Position numbers and translations under genes: made by a program. A DNA stretch of 43,498 bases from Bacteroidales bacterium (GTDB lineage: Bacteria; Bacteroidota; Bacteroidia; Bacteroidales; UBA932). Of the stretch, positions 24,771 through 32,934 are shown one piece after another; position 1 is the stretch's first letter; every line of letters starts with the position of its first letter. The notes under the pieces were generated by a model. That model was not told the DNA's origin. It did not search any database and saw only the letters and a program-made list of their open reading frames with translations. The stretch is taken from NCBI GenBank assembly GCA_017546585.1, contig JAFYWC010000082.1, forward strand, positions 1-43,498, given 5' to 3'.

Positions 24771-25664
24771 TTACTGGACTCTGAGCTTCAGGCCGGCGAA
24801 GATCGTGTCCGGTCTGAAGGAGAATACAGAAGCCATCTCTCCTGACATACAGAATCCGCACTTGTCGCAAGTGTCGGTTCCGTGTCCGATGCAGAGACCT
24901 CTGCTGCCGTCAGGGTAGACAAAGTCTGTCACCCAGCAGCGACGTGTGAACTTGTTGGACTTCATAAGCTTAAGTCCTGATACAGAGTTCATTATCGGAT
25001 ATCCTTTCTTTTTGTACTCTATCACCTTGTCGATGATTTCAGCCCTCTTTTCCATATCGATGGCGAGGTACTCTGTGCCCTCGAACGGTGTGTGGAAATT
25101 GATTGAGATGCACTCGATCGCAGGGTTGTTCTTAGCGTATTCGATAGTGTCTTCGACTGCTGTGTAGTTGAGGGTATTCACAACCATATTTACGCTGAGG
25201 TGCTTGTGGCCGCACTCGGCGATGTTCTTTTCCAGTTTTGCGAATGTTCCCTTTCCACGCACTTCCTCGTGGTAGCCGCCTACGCCGTCAAGGCTCACCC
25301 AGATGGAGTCCGCATTGCAGCCGGCGAACGGGATCTGTGCGTTTGTGGTAATGGTGCAGGAGAAGAATCCGATCTCCTTTGCGAGGTCGATGAGGTCGTT
25401 TATCCTCTTGTCTCCATCCTTCCAGATGGTTACTTCTCCGCCTTCGAAATCCACGAATCTGGAGCCTGCATCATAAGACTTCTGGAGGTGTGCACGCACT
25501 TCCTCATATGTCATATTGTGCGGATTCTTAAGCTCGTATACGCTGCAGTGCTTACATCTGAGGTTACAGATGTCTGATATGAAAAGAACGGTCTGGAGTG
25601 GGGCTTTCCTTCCGAAAAGGCGGGCTCTCATAAACCACCAGCCGAGATAAAACATTTTCTTCAT
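24771..25664 (-). CDS. Radical SAM enzyme with C-terminal Cys-rich motif
   Basis: The 297-residue protein has the radical SAM cluster motif C33-x3-C37-x2-C40 (CNLRCKHC), a FEGGEVTIW segment (the GGE-type SAM contact) and SLDGVGGYHEEVRG, typical of the SPASM/HpnH-like branch. A C-terminal Cys set (C-x14-C-x7-CDKCGFC) could hold a second iron-sulfur cluster. It is shorter than most SPASM maturases. The start codon lies one base after the UbiA stop, so the two are coupled. The role may be modification of a prenylated or lipid product, or of a peptide, but no substrate gene is seen nearby. Cytoplasmic or membrane-associated (hydrophobic N-terminus with GWWFMRARLF). Confidence 0.88.
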   Translation of the reverse strand: MKKMFYLGWWFMRARLFGRKAPLQTVLFISDICNLRCKHCSVYELKNPHNMTYEEVRAHLQKSYDAGSRFVDFEGGEVTIWKDGDKRINDLIDLAKEIGFFSCTITTNAQIPFAGCNADSIWVSLDGVGGYHEEVRGKGTFAKLEKNIAECGHKHLSVNMVVNTLNYTAVEDTIEYAKNNPAIECISINFHTPFEGTEYLAIDMEKRAEIIDKVIEYKKKGYPIMNSVSGLKLMKSNKFTRRCWVTDFVYPDGSRGLCIGHGTDTCDKCGFCMSGEMASVFSFRPDTIFAGLKLRVQ

Positions 25665-25665
25665 A

Positions 25666-26661
25666 TTATCCGAAAATCAGGTTTACTACTATAATGATTG
25701 TACAGAAGAAGGTCACAATGTTTCTTGCTGTGAGCCATCTGAGGAGGAACCAGTCGATGCCGGCCTTTCTGTATTTGTCGAAATCTCCCATCGGACCCAT
25801 CCACTTCTTAGGCTCTATAGGAACTTCGCGGTTGTTTACGAAGTCGTTGAGAGAGCCGACAAGCCACATCGATACAGGGAACACAAGCAGGACTGCAAGA
25901 TATGCAGGATGCATTTTTCCGAAGATTACAGCTGCTGCGACGATGAGATAAGGAAGAGTGTTCAGCAGTGCTGAGAACACGATCTGTCCCTTTGCGGAGC
26001 CCATAAGGTGAGCCATTGTCTTCTTGCCCATCTTCTGGTCAGGAACCGAGTCGAGAACCGAATGTGAATAGACGATGTTTGTGACGAGCAGTCCTACGGC
26101 GATCGAGAGGCTGCCGATCTTCCAGTCGACAGTGCCGGTGATCGCATAATATGCTCCTGTCATAAGGAGCGGACCGAACATAAGGAAGATCACGAGCTCA
26201 CCGAGGCCGCGATAGCCGAGCTTTAGCGGGCCTCCGGAGTATGATACGCCGATGACCAAGCCCGCAGCCACCCACCAGAGGATCCTGAGGTCTCTTGCCA
26301 GGATGGCCACTGCTCCCATTGTGGCGGCAATGCCCATAAACACGGCAATCGCCTTGAGCAGCTGAGACGGTGTGGCCTCATTTGAGGTGAGGTACGGATA
26401 TTTGATCATCCTTCCTCTGAATCCTTCGTTCGCCACCTTGGCTCTTGCCTCGGCAGAGCCTTCTTTGTAGTCGAACCAGTCATCCATAAGGTTGAGGCCG
26501 AGATGAAGGAAAATCACTCCGGCCACTGATGCCAGTGCGGCGATCCAGTTGAACTCCGATGCGCCGATGGACAGCGCCACGGCAGTCAAAGCCGGCAGGA
26601 GAGACTGTGGCAGAGAAATCGGACGAGCATTGCTCCACCAGAATGAAATACTCTTTCGCAT
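25666..26661 (-). CDS. UbiA-family prenyltransferase (MenA-like)
   Basis: The 331-residue integral membrane protein has 8-9 hydrophobic helices and the two Asp-rich sites of UbiA enzymes: NLMDDWFDYKEG (NxxxDxxxD, about residues 57-68) and HSVLDSVPDQKMGKKTMA (DxxxD). These bind prenyl diphosphate through magnesium. The N-terminal ARPISLPQSLLPAL resembles MenA (1,4-dihydroxy-2-naphthoate prenyltransferase), but the middle is divergent and no other menaquinone gene lies nearby. It is in the middle of a three-gene minus-strand operon (LytTR, UbiA, radical SAM), 29 bases after the first and one before the last. Acceptor unknown; a MenA role remains possible. Confidence 0.85.
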   Translation of the reverse strand: MRKSISFWWSNARPISLPQSLLPALTAVALSIGASEFNWIAALASVAGVIFLHLGLNLMDDWFDYKEGSAEARAKVANEGFRGRMIKYPYLTSNEATPSQLLKAIAVFMGIAATMGAVAILARDLRILWWVAAGLVIGVSYSGGPLKLGYRGLGELVIFLMFGPLLMTGAYYAITGTVDWKIGSLSIAVGLLVTNIVYSHSVLDSVPDQKMGKKTMAHLMGSAKGQIVFSALLNTLPYLIVAAAVIFGKMHPAYLAVLLVFPVSMWLVGSLNDFVNNREVPIEPKKWMGPMGDFDKYRKAGIDWFLLRWLTARNIVTFFCTIIIVVNLIFG

Positions 26662-26690
26662 AGTTTAATGGTGTTTATTATGTAATTGTT

Positions 26691-27497
26691 TTACAGTAGT
26701 TTGGTGATCACGTCCTGGTATTTGCGTGAGATCGGGATGCTCTCGTATCCCTCCTGGCTGAGGTCGGCTACAATGAGTCCCGAACTGTCTCTGTGGACGA
26801 TTCTGATGAACTCGGGATTGATGAAGTATGACCTGTGGCATCTTACCAGACCGTGTCTTGAAAGTGTGTCCTCTAATGCCCTCATAGATGAGCGGAGGAT
26901 GAATTTCTTCGGCTTGTTTCTGTCGAGATAATGTATCTGGACGTAGTTGTCTTCTGACTTGATGAACATCACCGCTTCTGCTGCTATGACTATGCGCAGT
27001 TTCCTGTACTCGTCATAGAAACGGATCAGCGAATTGTCCTCCAGACTTTCCTGCGCCTCCTCTGTCTTTGAAAAGAGTTCGAGGCCGAGCCAAAGGAATG
27101 CGTATGGATAGACGCAGGTAGCAGAGAGCATAATGAACGCAGAACCTACAAATTCGAAGAATGATACGGCGTCCTTGTACATAAGTACGATATACAGCGA
27201 CATCAGGAGAGTTGCCACAAGCATCTCTCCGATGCACCACGCAAGGTAGGCTGTCTTGGAGATCTTCCTGTATTTTCCGATCAGGTACAGCCAGCCTCTC
27301 AGGATTGATACGGTGACAAGCACGATGCAGAAGAGAATGGTCACATTGAACGCGAACGAAGCCTGTTCTGTCTGCAGAAATTCATATACGCCGTGCGGCT
27401 TGTAGTAGATCGTGAAGATAAGAGCGAACAGCGGCACTATTATCGAATGCATTATCGTGCTGGCTCCTGAAGTTATGGTGTTTGCGCTGTTTTTCAT
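26691..27497 (-). CDS. Membrane-anchored LytTR transcriptional regulator
   Basis: The start is taken at ATG 27495-27497, since the longer frame uses TTG. The 268-residue protein has four hydrophobic helices in the first 140 residues (such as IIVPLFALIFTIYY and FEFVGSAFIMLSATCVYPYA) and a C-terminal LytTR domain (about 165-268: FIKSEDNYVQIHYL, LRSSMRALEDTL, LVRCHRSYFINPEFI, IPISRKYQDVI). There is no receiver domain, so it senses through the membrane or a bound ligand. It is first in the operon with UbiA and radical SAM, so it probably controls or reads out their product. A -7 box TATATTTG lies 18-25 bases before the start. Confidence 0.88.
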   Translation of the reverse strand: MKNSANTITSGASTIMHSIIVPLFALIFTIYYKPHGVYEFLQTEQASFAFNVTILFCIVLVTVSILRGWLYLIGKYRKISKTAYLAWCIGEMLVATLLMSLYIVLMYKDAVSFFEFVGSAFIMLSATCVYPYAFLWLGLELFSKTEEAQESLEDNSLIRFYDEYRKLRIVIAAEAVMFIKSEDNYVQIHYLDRNKPKKFILRSSMRALEDTLSRHGLVRCHRSYFINPEFIRIVHRDSSGLIVADLSQEGYESIPISRKYQDVITKLL

Positions 27498-27514
27498 ACC
27501 CAAAATTTTAGGTA

Positions 27515-27522
27515 CAAATATA
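27515..27522 (-). promoter_or_regulatory. -7 box of the LytTR-UbiA-radical SAM operon
   Basis: On the minus strand TATATTTG matches TAnnTTTG with about 11 bases of leader before the ATG. The -33 region is not a clear match. The segment from 27523 to 27608 holds no other recognisable element. Confidence 0.5.
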
Positions 27523-27608
27523 TAAATTATCTGTCAAATCCCCCTAAATAGCAACTTTTATCCCTATTTCGTGTCATTTGCCTCATATTATTCATACCTA
27601 CAACATAA

Positions 27609-27641
27609 TTTGTCTTAATTCAGGATTTTGTTCTATTTTTG
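27609..27641 (+). promoter_or_regulatory. Promoter of the acyl-CoA synthetase gene
   Basis: TTTG (27609-27612), 21 bases, TATTTTTG (27634-27641) fit the Bacteroidota consensus. The apparent upstream ATG at 27628 lies inside it, which fixes the start at 27685. Confidence 0.75.
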
Positions 27642-27684
27642 TTGCTTTGTAATTAAATGGAATACCAGATTTAAACGAAATATT

Positions 27685-29370
27685 ATGATTCAGGTTTACA
27701 AGAGAATGAAGAAGATGAGGGAGAAGTACATCGATACTATCACCAAACTCTACGACTATGCGACCACTGTGTACGCAAAGAAGCAGTATACTCAGTGGTA
27801 TGACACAAAGGAGGGCGGATACACTTTCTCGTCTTTCAAGAACAGATGTGACGCCCTTTCGAAGACGCTTACTCAGTATGGCATCGGCGTTGGAGACAAG
27901 GTTGCGATACTTTCGCAGAGTATGCCTAACTGGTCTGTGGCTTTCTTCGCTACAGTTTCATTCGGCAGAATCTCGATTCCGATTCTTCCGGACAGTTCGG
28001 AGAATGAGGTTACCAACATCATCAACCACTCTGAGAGCAAGGTGATCTTCGTGTCGAAGAGACTTGCGTCGAAGGTCAGCCAGGAGGTTATGGACAAGAT
28101 GACTCTCGTGATCGACCTTGACACTCTCGAGATCATCAAGGAGGATGAAGATAAGTTCACCTGCGACGGCAGAACTGCGACACCTACTCCGGAAGACATC
28201 GCAACAATTATCTATACATCAGGAACAACAGGCAGCGCAAAGGGTGTAGTGCTCAGCCACAGAAACCTCACGTCAAATGTGATCACCTGCTACCACGCCT
28301 GCAAGAGAACAGACAAGGACAGATGGCTTTCTATCCTTCCGATGGCGCACACTCTCGAGATGACTCTCGGTATGCTCTATCCTATGTATGCCGGTGCGAC
28401 AGTATACTACCTTCCTAAGCCGCCTGTGGCATCGCTTCTCCTCAAGGCTATGCAGATTGTAAGACCTACTACAATGCTTACAGTTCCTATGATCATTGAG
28501 AAGGTGTACAAGGGAAGCGTTCTTCCTACAATCAAGAAGAGCCGTACACTCAGCTGGATGAACGAGCATATGAATACGCTTATGTGCAGAATCATCGGTA
28601 TGAAGCTCAAGAAGACATTCGGTGGTCGCGTGACATTCTACGGAATCGGTGGCGCGAAGCTCGATCCTGAGGTTGAGAGCTTCCTCCTCAAGGCGAAGTT
28701 CCCATATGCGATCGGCTATGGTCTTACAGAGACTTCTCCGCTCCTCGGTTATGCAATGCACGGCTGGAGAGCTGTCGGCTCATTCGGTTATCCGGTATAC
28801 AACGTAAAGCTCAAGCTTTACAATGTGAACCCTGAAACCGGTGAGGGTGAGGTTGTTGCAAAGGGACCTAACGTGATGCTCGGATATTATAAGGACCCTG
28901 TACGTACAAAGAGCGTATTCACAGAGGACGGATGGTTCCGTACAAGTGATATTGCAGTTGTCGACGAGAAGGGACGTTACTATATCAAGGGACGTAACAG
29001 CAATATGATTCTCGGACCTTCTGGTGAGAACATCTATCCGGAGGAGATCGAGAACGTGCTCAACAATGTTGAGGGAGTGAGCGAGTCTATCGTCGTAGAA
29101 CGTGACGGACGTCTTGTAGCTCTCGTTCAGCCGATGGAGAACTTCATCCAGTGGGACAAGGCTTCAGAGGACAAGTTCTATGAGAACCTCAACAACTGGA
29201 AAGCGAAGATCCTCAGCGTTACCAACAAGAATGTGAACAAGTCTTCACAGGTAAGTTCTGTCGAGGTGATGAAGGAGCCGTTCGAGAAGACAGCGACTCA
29301 GAAGATCCGTCGCTTCAAGTACAAGGACTCCGCTCCGACAGTCGAAGAACAGAAACGTAACGAGAAATAG
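27685..29370 (+). CDS. Long-chain acyl-CoA synthetase / AMP-binding enzyme
   Basis: The 561-residue protein activates a fatty or other carboxylic acid with ATP and loads CoA. It has the P-loop IIYTSGTTGSAKGVVLSH (about residues 175-192), ILPMAHTLEMTLGM, YGLTETSPLLGY, GWFRTSDIAVVDEKGRYYIKGR, and the catalytic C-terminal lysine region EKTATQKIRRFKY. It belongs to the FadD/FAA1-like group. The start at 27685 is chosen because the upstream ATG at 27628 falls within the promoter. It is a single-gene unit ended by a strong terminator at 29414-29451. Divergent from the LytTR-UbiA operon. Confidence 0.92.
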   Translation: MIQVYKRMKKMREKYIDTITKLYDYATTVYAKKQYTQWYDTKEGGYTFSSFKNRCDALSKTLTQYGIGVGDKVAILSQSMPNWSVAFFATVSFGRISIPILPDSSENEVTNIINHSESKVIFVSKRLASKVSQEVMDKMTLVIDLDTLEIIKEDEDKFTCDGRTATPTPEDIATIIYTSGTTGSAKGVVLSHRNLTSNVITCYHACKRTDKDRWLSILPMAHTLEMTLGMLYPMYAGATVYYLPKPPVASLLLKAMQIVRPTTMLTVPMIIEKVYKGSVLPTIKKSRTLSWMNEHMNTLMCRIIGMKLKKTFGGRVTFYGIGGAKLDPEVESFLLKAKFPYAIGYGLTETSPLLGYAMHGWRAVGSFGYPVYNVKLKLYNVNPETGEGEVVAKGPNVMLGYYKDPVRTKSVFTEDGWFRTSDIAVVDEKGRYYIKGRNSNMILGPSGENIYPEEIENVLNNVEGVSESIVVERDGRLVALVQPMENFIQWDKASEDKFYENLNNWKAKILSVTNKNVNKSSQVSSVEVMKEPFEKTATQKIRRFKYKDSAPTVEEQKRNEK

Positions 29371-29413
29371 TTTCCTGGCGTGGCAAGCAACTTGCTGTGC
29401 TTCAATATTATGC

Positions 29414-29451
29414 AAAAACCTCCTGCTCCCCTTTGGCGGCAGGAGGTTTTT
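29414..29451 (+). terminator. Strong terminator after the acyl-CoA synthetase gene
   Basis: A perfect 13-bp stem (29414-29426 with 29439-29451), A-rich on one side and T-rich on the other, so it can work in both directions. The bases from 29452 to 29543 show nothing recognisable. Confidence 0.9.
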
Positions 29452-29543
29452 ATATAATATTGTGCTTCATTGGGTTAAGTGCCACGCGTTGAGTCTCGGG
29501 GAGGCACGGGATCCTAGTTGAGCTGTCTTGAGAGTATATAAAC

Positions 29544-29572
29544 AAAAAAAGCACAGCGATGTGCTGTGCTTT
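29544..29572 (-). terminator. Terminator of the interrupted tRNA gene
   Basis: AAAGCACAG (29548-29556) pairs with 29564-29572, and seven A bases at 29544-29550 give a T-run on the minus strand. It lies just past the 3' end of the tRNA fragment. Confidence 0.8.
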
Positions 29573-29576
29573 CTTG

Positions 29577-29620
29577 TAGCGGGACGCAGGATTGAACTGC
29601 GGACCTCATGATTATGAATC
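29577..29620 (-). pseudogene. 3' half of a tRNA(CAU) gene: left attachment site
   Basis: Read on the minus strand this holds an anticodon loop TTCATAA (anticodon CAU), the 3' anticodon stem TCATG, a variable loop, a T arm CGCAG-TTCAATC-CTGCG and the acceptor strand TCCCGCT plus discriminator A. The matching 5' half is missing: two stem bases past the loop the sequence changes to unrelated DNA. That is what integration of an element into the 3' part of a tRNA gene leaves at one end. It may be elongator Met or Ile2, both with CAU. CCA is not encoded. Confidence 0.8.
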
Positions 29621-29660
29621 CACATAGAGTGGAATTTGTGAAAAATCCATAAATAATATA

Positions 29661-29690
29661 TTGCTGAAAATCAATTATTTAATATCTTTG
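29661..29690 (+). promoter_or_regulatory. Integrase promoter
   Basis: TTG (29661-29663), 19 bases, TATCTTTG (29683-29690). It is just inside the element, upstream of the arm-type repeats and the integrase. Confidence 0.6.
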
Positions 29691-29734
29691 TGGAAATCTT
29701 GAAAATACGTGAAAATGTATAAATAAATAATTTC

Positions 29735-29768
29735 AAGTTCCCTTAAAGTTCCCCTAAAGGTTCCTTTA
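29735..29768 (+). repeat. Three tandem 11-12 bp repeats, likely integrase arm sites
   Basis: AAGTTCCCTTA, AAGTTCCCCTA and AAGGTTCCTTTA follow each other directly, one helical turn apart. Their place between the attachment site and the integrase gene fits arm-type binding sites for the integrase or for an excisionase. Confidence 0.65.
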
Positions 29769-29889
29769 AAAGTGGAATAGAAGTTGATGGAGATAGGATT
29801 TATGAAAGATATTGAATTGAACAAAGGTAATGAAAGTTCCCGATTTCCGGTTTTAAAGTCGCAAAAAAATAGGTGATTGCTTTATTCGT

Positions 29890-31236
29890 GTGACTTTGGA
29901 CACTCGTCACGCCTCTCGAGAAGGTAAGCTTCCTGTGGCCATATGTTTCCATCAACAAGGTAAGAAGTGGTACTATCATCTGGATATGAAGCTCACAGGT
30001 GATGAGTTTATCAGTGTCTGTAAAGCCACCGGAAGAGGACGCGTTCCAGCAAATTTTGTCGGAGATAGGCCATACGATATCAAGCTTAAGCTTGAGGCGG
30101 AGTTTGATAAGTATTATAGTATGGTGGAATCTCTGAGTCACTCTAAGAGATTGACCATTCCCGCAATCAAGACAATGATAACAGGCGTTGGAGATGAAAT
30201 CAGTTTCTTGAAGGTGTGGGAAGCGGAGTGTAAGAAGAAGTCTATAGGTACCGAGGCCAACTATCGTGCAGCTAAGAATTCGTTCGTGAAGTATCTTGGC
30301 GAGATAAAAGGTTTTAGAATTACAGCTGCTGATATCCAGAAGTGGTGTGATTCATTGGTTGCAGATGGCATATCCAAATCGACAATAGGAATGTATCTTC
30401 GCTCGTTTCGAGTGGCTTGGTATGCTTGTGAAAAACTTGGGTATGTTCTTCATGTTGATTATCCTTTCGGCAAGGATGATGAGCTGGTTTCAATACCAAA
30501 GGGTAATACTCGTAAGTCATTTTATCTTACAGTGGAGCAGATGACAGAGCTGTATAACTGTTTCCTTGAAAAGCGTTATCCGGAAGAATGGGATGTTGAT
30601 TGGAGAGAGAACACCCATTACTCTCTTGGTCTTTTCCTTGTCCAGTATCTTGGCAATGGATTCAACTTGGCTGATGCTGCTCACTTGACATATAATGATC
30701 ATTATTTTCAGGGTGGAAAGAAGTCGTTCCAGTTTGTCCGCCAAAAGACGGAGGACAGAAGTGATAACGAAGTTGTGATTCCAATCATTCCTCCATTGCA
30801 GGCTATCCTTGATCAGATTGCTGCCCCTCCTATCAAGGGATCTTTGGTGTTTCCTGGCATTTATGGTGATGCACAAACGCCAATCGAAAAGAGGAAGCGT
30901 GTTGCTATGGAGAACCAGAACATTAAGAAGCGTATCCGTCGTCTTGTCAAGAGTATGGGCTGGGAAGTACAACCGAGCTGTACGTGGTGCAGACACTCTT
31001 TCGCAACCAACCTCACCCATGCCGGAGTTCCTCACAACTATATATCCGAGAGTATGGGTCACTCTGTAGACAATAATATCACTAATCGTTATATTGATGC
31101 CTTCCCTCTTGCCCAACAGATGGAGTTCAACTCGAGACTCTTGAAGTTGAATGGTGAGCCGGATATCATGGAGGAACTCAAAGGCCTTACTCCAGAGCAA
31201 CTGAAGGTCTTGATTGCATTGGCGAAGAATGCTTAA
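29890..31236 (+). CDS. Tyrosine recombinase (integrase), 5' end disrupted
   Basis: The 448-residue frame from GTG 29890 holds an arm-binding start (RVTLDTRHASREGKLPVAIC), a SAM-like core-binding domain and a catalytic domain with Arg368 in TWCRHSFATNL, MGHSVDNNITNRYID and nucleophile Tyr401. The first catalytic Arg position appears as Asn in YLGNGFNLADAAHL, as in some Bacteroidota members. The coding signal continues upstream of 29890: the same frame has ATG 29830 but a TAA at 29854-29856, while ATG 29802 reads MKDIELNKGNESSRFPVLKS in another frame and would join this one if the A7 run at 29863-29869 lost one base. So the gene is frameshifted, uses slippage, or restarts at GTG. Terminator at 31265. 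Confidence 0.85.
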   Translation: MTLDTRHASREGKLPVAICFHQQGKKWYYHLDMKLTGDEFISVCKATGRGRVPANFVGDRPYDIKLKLEAEFDKYYSMVESLSHSKRLTIPAIKTMITGVGDEISFLKVWEAECKKKSIGTEANYRAAKNSFVKYLGEIKGFRITAADIQKWCDSLVADGISKSTIGMYLRSFRVAWYACEKLGYVLHVDYPFGKDDELVSIPKGNTRKSFYLTVEQMTELYNCFLEKRYPEEWDVDWRENTHYSLGLFLVQYLGNGFNLADAAHLTYNDHYFQGGKKSFQFVRQKTEDRSDNEVVIPIIPPLQAILDQIAAPPIKGSLVFPGIYGDAQTPIEKRKRVAMENQNIKKRIRRLVKSMGWEVQPSCTWCRHSFATNLTHAGVPHNYISESMGHSVDNNITNRYIDAFPLAQQMEFNSRLLKLNGEPDIMEELKGLTPEQLKVLIALAKNA

Positions 31237-31264
31237 TTGCTAACACGCTGTATTTTTAATAGGG

Positions 31265-31323
31265 CGATACTCAGCCAAAATCGATGTGTTTGATGCGATT
31301 TTGGCTGAGTATCGTATGTTTTT
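31265..31323 (+). terminator. Integrase terminator
   Basis: A perfect 19-bp stem (31265-31283 with 31296-31314), 12-base loop, then TATGTTTTT. It separates the integrase from the cargo gene. Confidence 0.93.
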
Positions 31324-31335
31324 CGTAAAAATCAC

Positions 31336-31343
31336 TATCTTTG
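31336..31343 (+). promoter_or_regulatory. -7 box of the ATPase gene
   Basis: TATCTTTG lies 16 bases before the ATG at 31360. The expected -33 position falls in the terminator tail and shows no TTTG. Confidence 0.45.
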
Positions 31344-31359
31344 AAGAAAAATTAAGACC

Positions 31360-32784
31360 ATGAGAGACAGTATCGTAGGACGTAAGATTGAAAAAGCGGA
31401 GTTGGATAAGATTTTCAATTCTGCAAAGGCGGAATTTCTGGCAGTTTGCGGTAGACGTAGAGTCGGAAAGACCTTTCTTATCAAAGAATATTTTGAGAAA
31501 GAGTTGGTTTTTTCCGTGTCTGGTCTAGCAAAGGCTAATACGCAAAAGCAGATAAAGAATTTTTATTCTACTCTGAAACTCTATGATTCGTCATTGACAG
31601 AAAAGCCAAACGATTGGCTGGATGCCTTCAACCTCTTGATTAAATACCTGACCTCTCTTCCGCAAGAGAGGAAAGTGATCCTTTTGGATGAGCTTCCATG
31701 GATGGATACCCCAAAGTCTGGGTTTATATCTGCGTTGGAACATTTCTGGAACGGCTGGGCGTCTTCTCGTCGTGATATTGTTCTGATAGTGTGCGGATCT
31801 GCAACCTCATGGATGATGGACAACCTGATCAATAATCATGGTGGACTTCATAATAGATTGACACGACAGATATTCCTGGAGCCGTTTACTTTGAATGAAA
31901 CGGAACAGATGCTGGAATCTTTAGGATTCAATCTCTCTCGCTATGAGATTGCTGAGTATTATATGATACTTGGAGGAATTCCTTATTACATGACATTGTT
32001 GAATCCTGATGAAAGTGTTGCACAGAATATAGATAGACTGATTTTCAAACGTAATGGTGAACTTAAGAATGAGTTTGATAATCTTTATGCTGCTCTCTTC
32101 AGAAATTCGGAAAGCTATATAAAGGTAGCCTCCATCTTAAACTCAAAGCGTTCTGGACTTACTAGAAACGAGATTAAGGAAGAAGCTAAACTTCCTTCCG
32201 GAGGCACTCTTACAAAGATTCTGAAGAATATGGAGTCTTGTGGTTTCATACGCAAGTTCAACTGCATCAGTTTGGGTAAGACGCAGACTCTATATCAACT
32301 TGTGGATTTCTTTTCCCTCTTCTATTTCAGATTCATGCAGCACGAAACCAGCAACAAGACAAATTACTGGAGTGCAATACAAGGCACTCAGAAGTTCTAT
32401 GCTTGGGCAGGACTAGCGTTTGAAAATGTGGCCTTATATCATATCAGTCAAATAAAGCACACACTGGGAATCAGCGGGATTGATTCCGAAGAATATACTT
32501 GGCGTAAAGACTCGAATGAGACAGACGGTGCTCAGATTGACCTACTCATTGATAGAAAGGATAATACTATAAACCTTTGTGAGATGAAGTTCTGCGAAAG
32601 TGTATATGAACTTAAGGCAGACGAGGAGATGAAGCTTAGAAATAGAATAAGTGCCCTTAGGTCATCTTTGAAGAAAAAGACTAAATCAATCCAACTTACT
32701 ATGATTACTTCTTTTGGCGTTGCCAAAGGTAAGCATTCCGGTATTGTTCAAAGCCAGGTGGCATTGGATGACTTATTTGCTTAA
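31360..32784 (+). CDS. AAA ATPase fused to a DUF234/nuclease-like domain
   Basis: The 474-residue protein belongs to the archaeal-type ATPase (ATPase_2) plus DUF234 family. It has a P-loop at residues 31-38 (GRRRVGKT), Walker B KVILLDELPWMD, a sensor-like IVLIVCGSATSWM and a winged-helix region (SGLTRNEIKEEAKLPSGGTL). The C-terminal part has GAQIDLLIDRKDN followed by CEMKF, a D...ExK pattern like PD-(D/E)XK nucleases. Members are common on mobile elements of Bacteroidota and archaea; their role is unsettled. Here it is a single gene between the integrase terminator and the iterons, so it looks like cargo or a defence/maintenance gene. Cytoplasmic; no membrane segments. Confidence 0.85.
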   Translation: MRDSIVGRKIEKAELDKIFNSAKAEFLAVCGRRRVGKTFLIKEYFEKELVFSVSGLAKANTQKQIKNFYSTLKLYDSSLTEKPNDWLDAFNLLIKYLTSLPQERKVILLDELPWMDTPKSGFISALEHFWNGWASSRRDIVLIVCGSATSWMMDNLINNHGGLHNRLTRQIFLEPFTLNETEQMLESLGFNLSRYEIAEYYMILGGIPYYMTLLNPDESVAQNIDRLIFKRNGELKNEFDNLYAALFRNSESYIKVASILNSKRSGLTRNEIKEEAKLPSGGTLTKILKNMESCGFIRKFNCISLGKTQTLYQLVDFFSLFYFRFMQHETSNKTNYWSAIQGTQKFYAWAGLAFENVALYHISQIKHTLGISGIDSEEYTWRKDSNETDGAQIDLLIDRKDNTINLCEMKFCESVYELKADEEMKLRNRISALRSSLKKKTKSIQLTMITSFGVAKGKHSGIVQSQVALDDLFA

Positions 32785-32835
32785 TTCAATGATTCAGAGA
32801 TAAAGTGACTTTAATGTTTAGGACTTGTTGGAATT

Positions 32836-32926
32836 TTGTCCCAAGTCTATCATATTGTAAATCAGTGGGATAACGGTAGTTTGTCCCAAGTCTTGTCCCA
32901 AGTCCGGAACAAGTTGTCCCAAGTCT
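32836..32926 (+). repeat. Four 13-bp iterons
   Basis: TTGTCCCAAGTCT occurs at 32836, 32881 and 32914, and TTGTCCCAAGTCC at 32893 (sharing one base with its neighbour). All are in the same orientation, ending eight bases before the ATG at 32935. Shorter related copies (AGTCCCAATT at 33971, TTGTCCCAATT at 33991) lie after that gene. They fit an origin or an autoregulatory operator. Confidence 0.85.
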
Positions 32927-32934
32927 GAAATAAT

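Noticed and set aside
27628-27684. Upstream start of the acyl-CoA synthetase
   Set aside because: Lies within the promoter; the ATG at 27685 gives the normal N-terminus.
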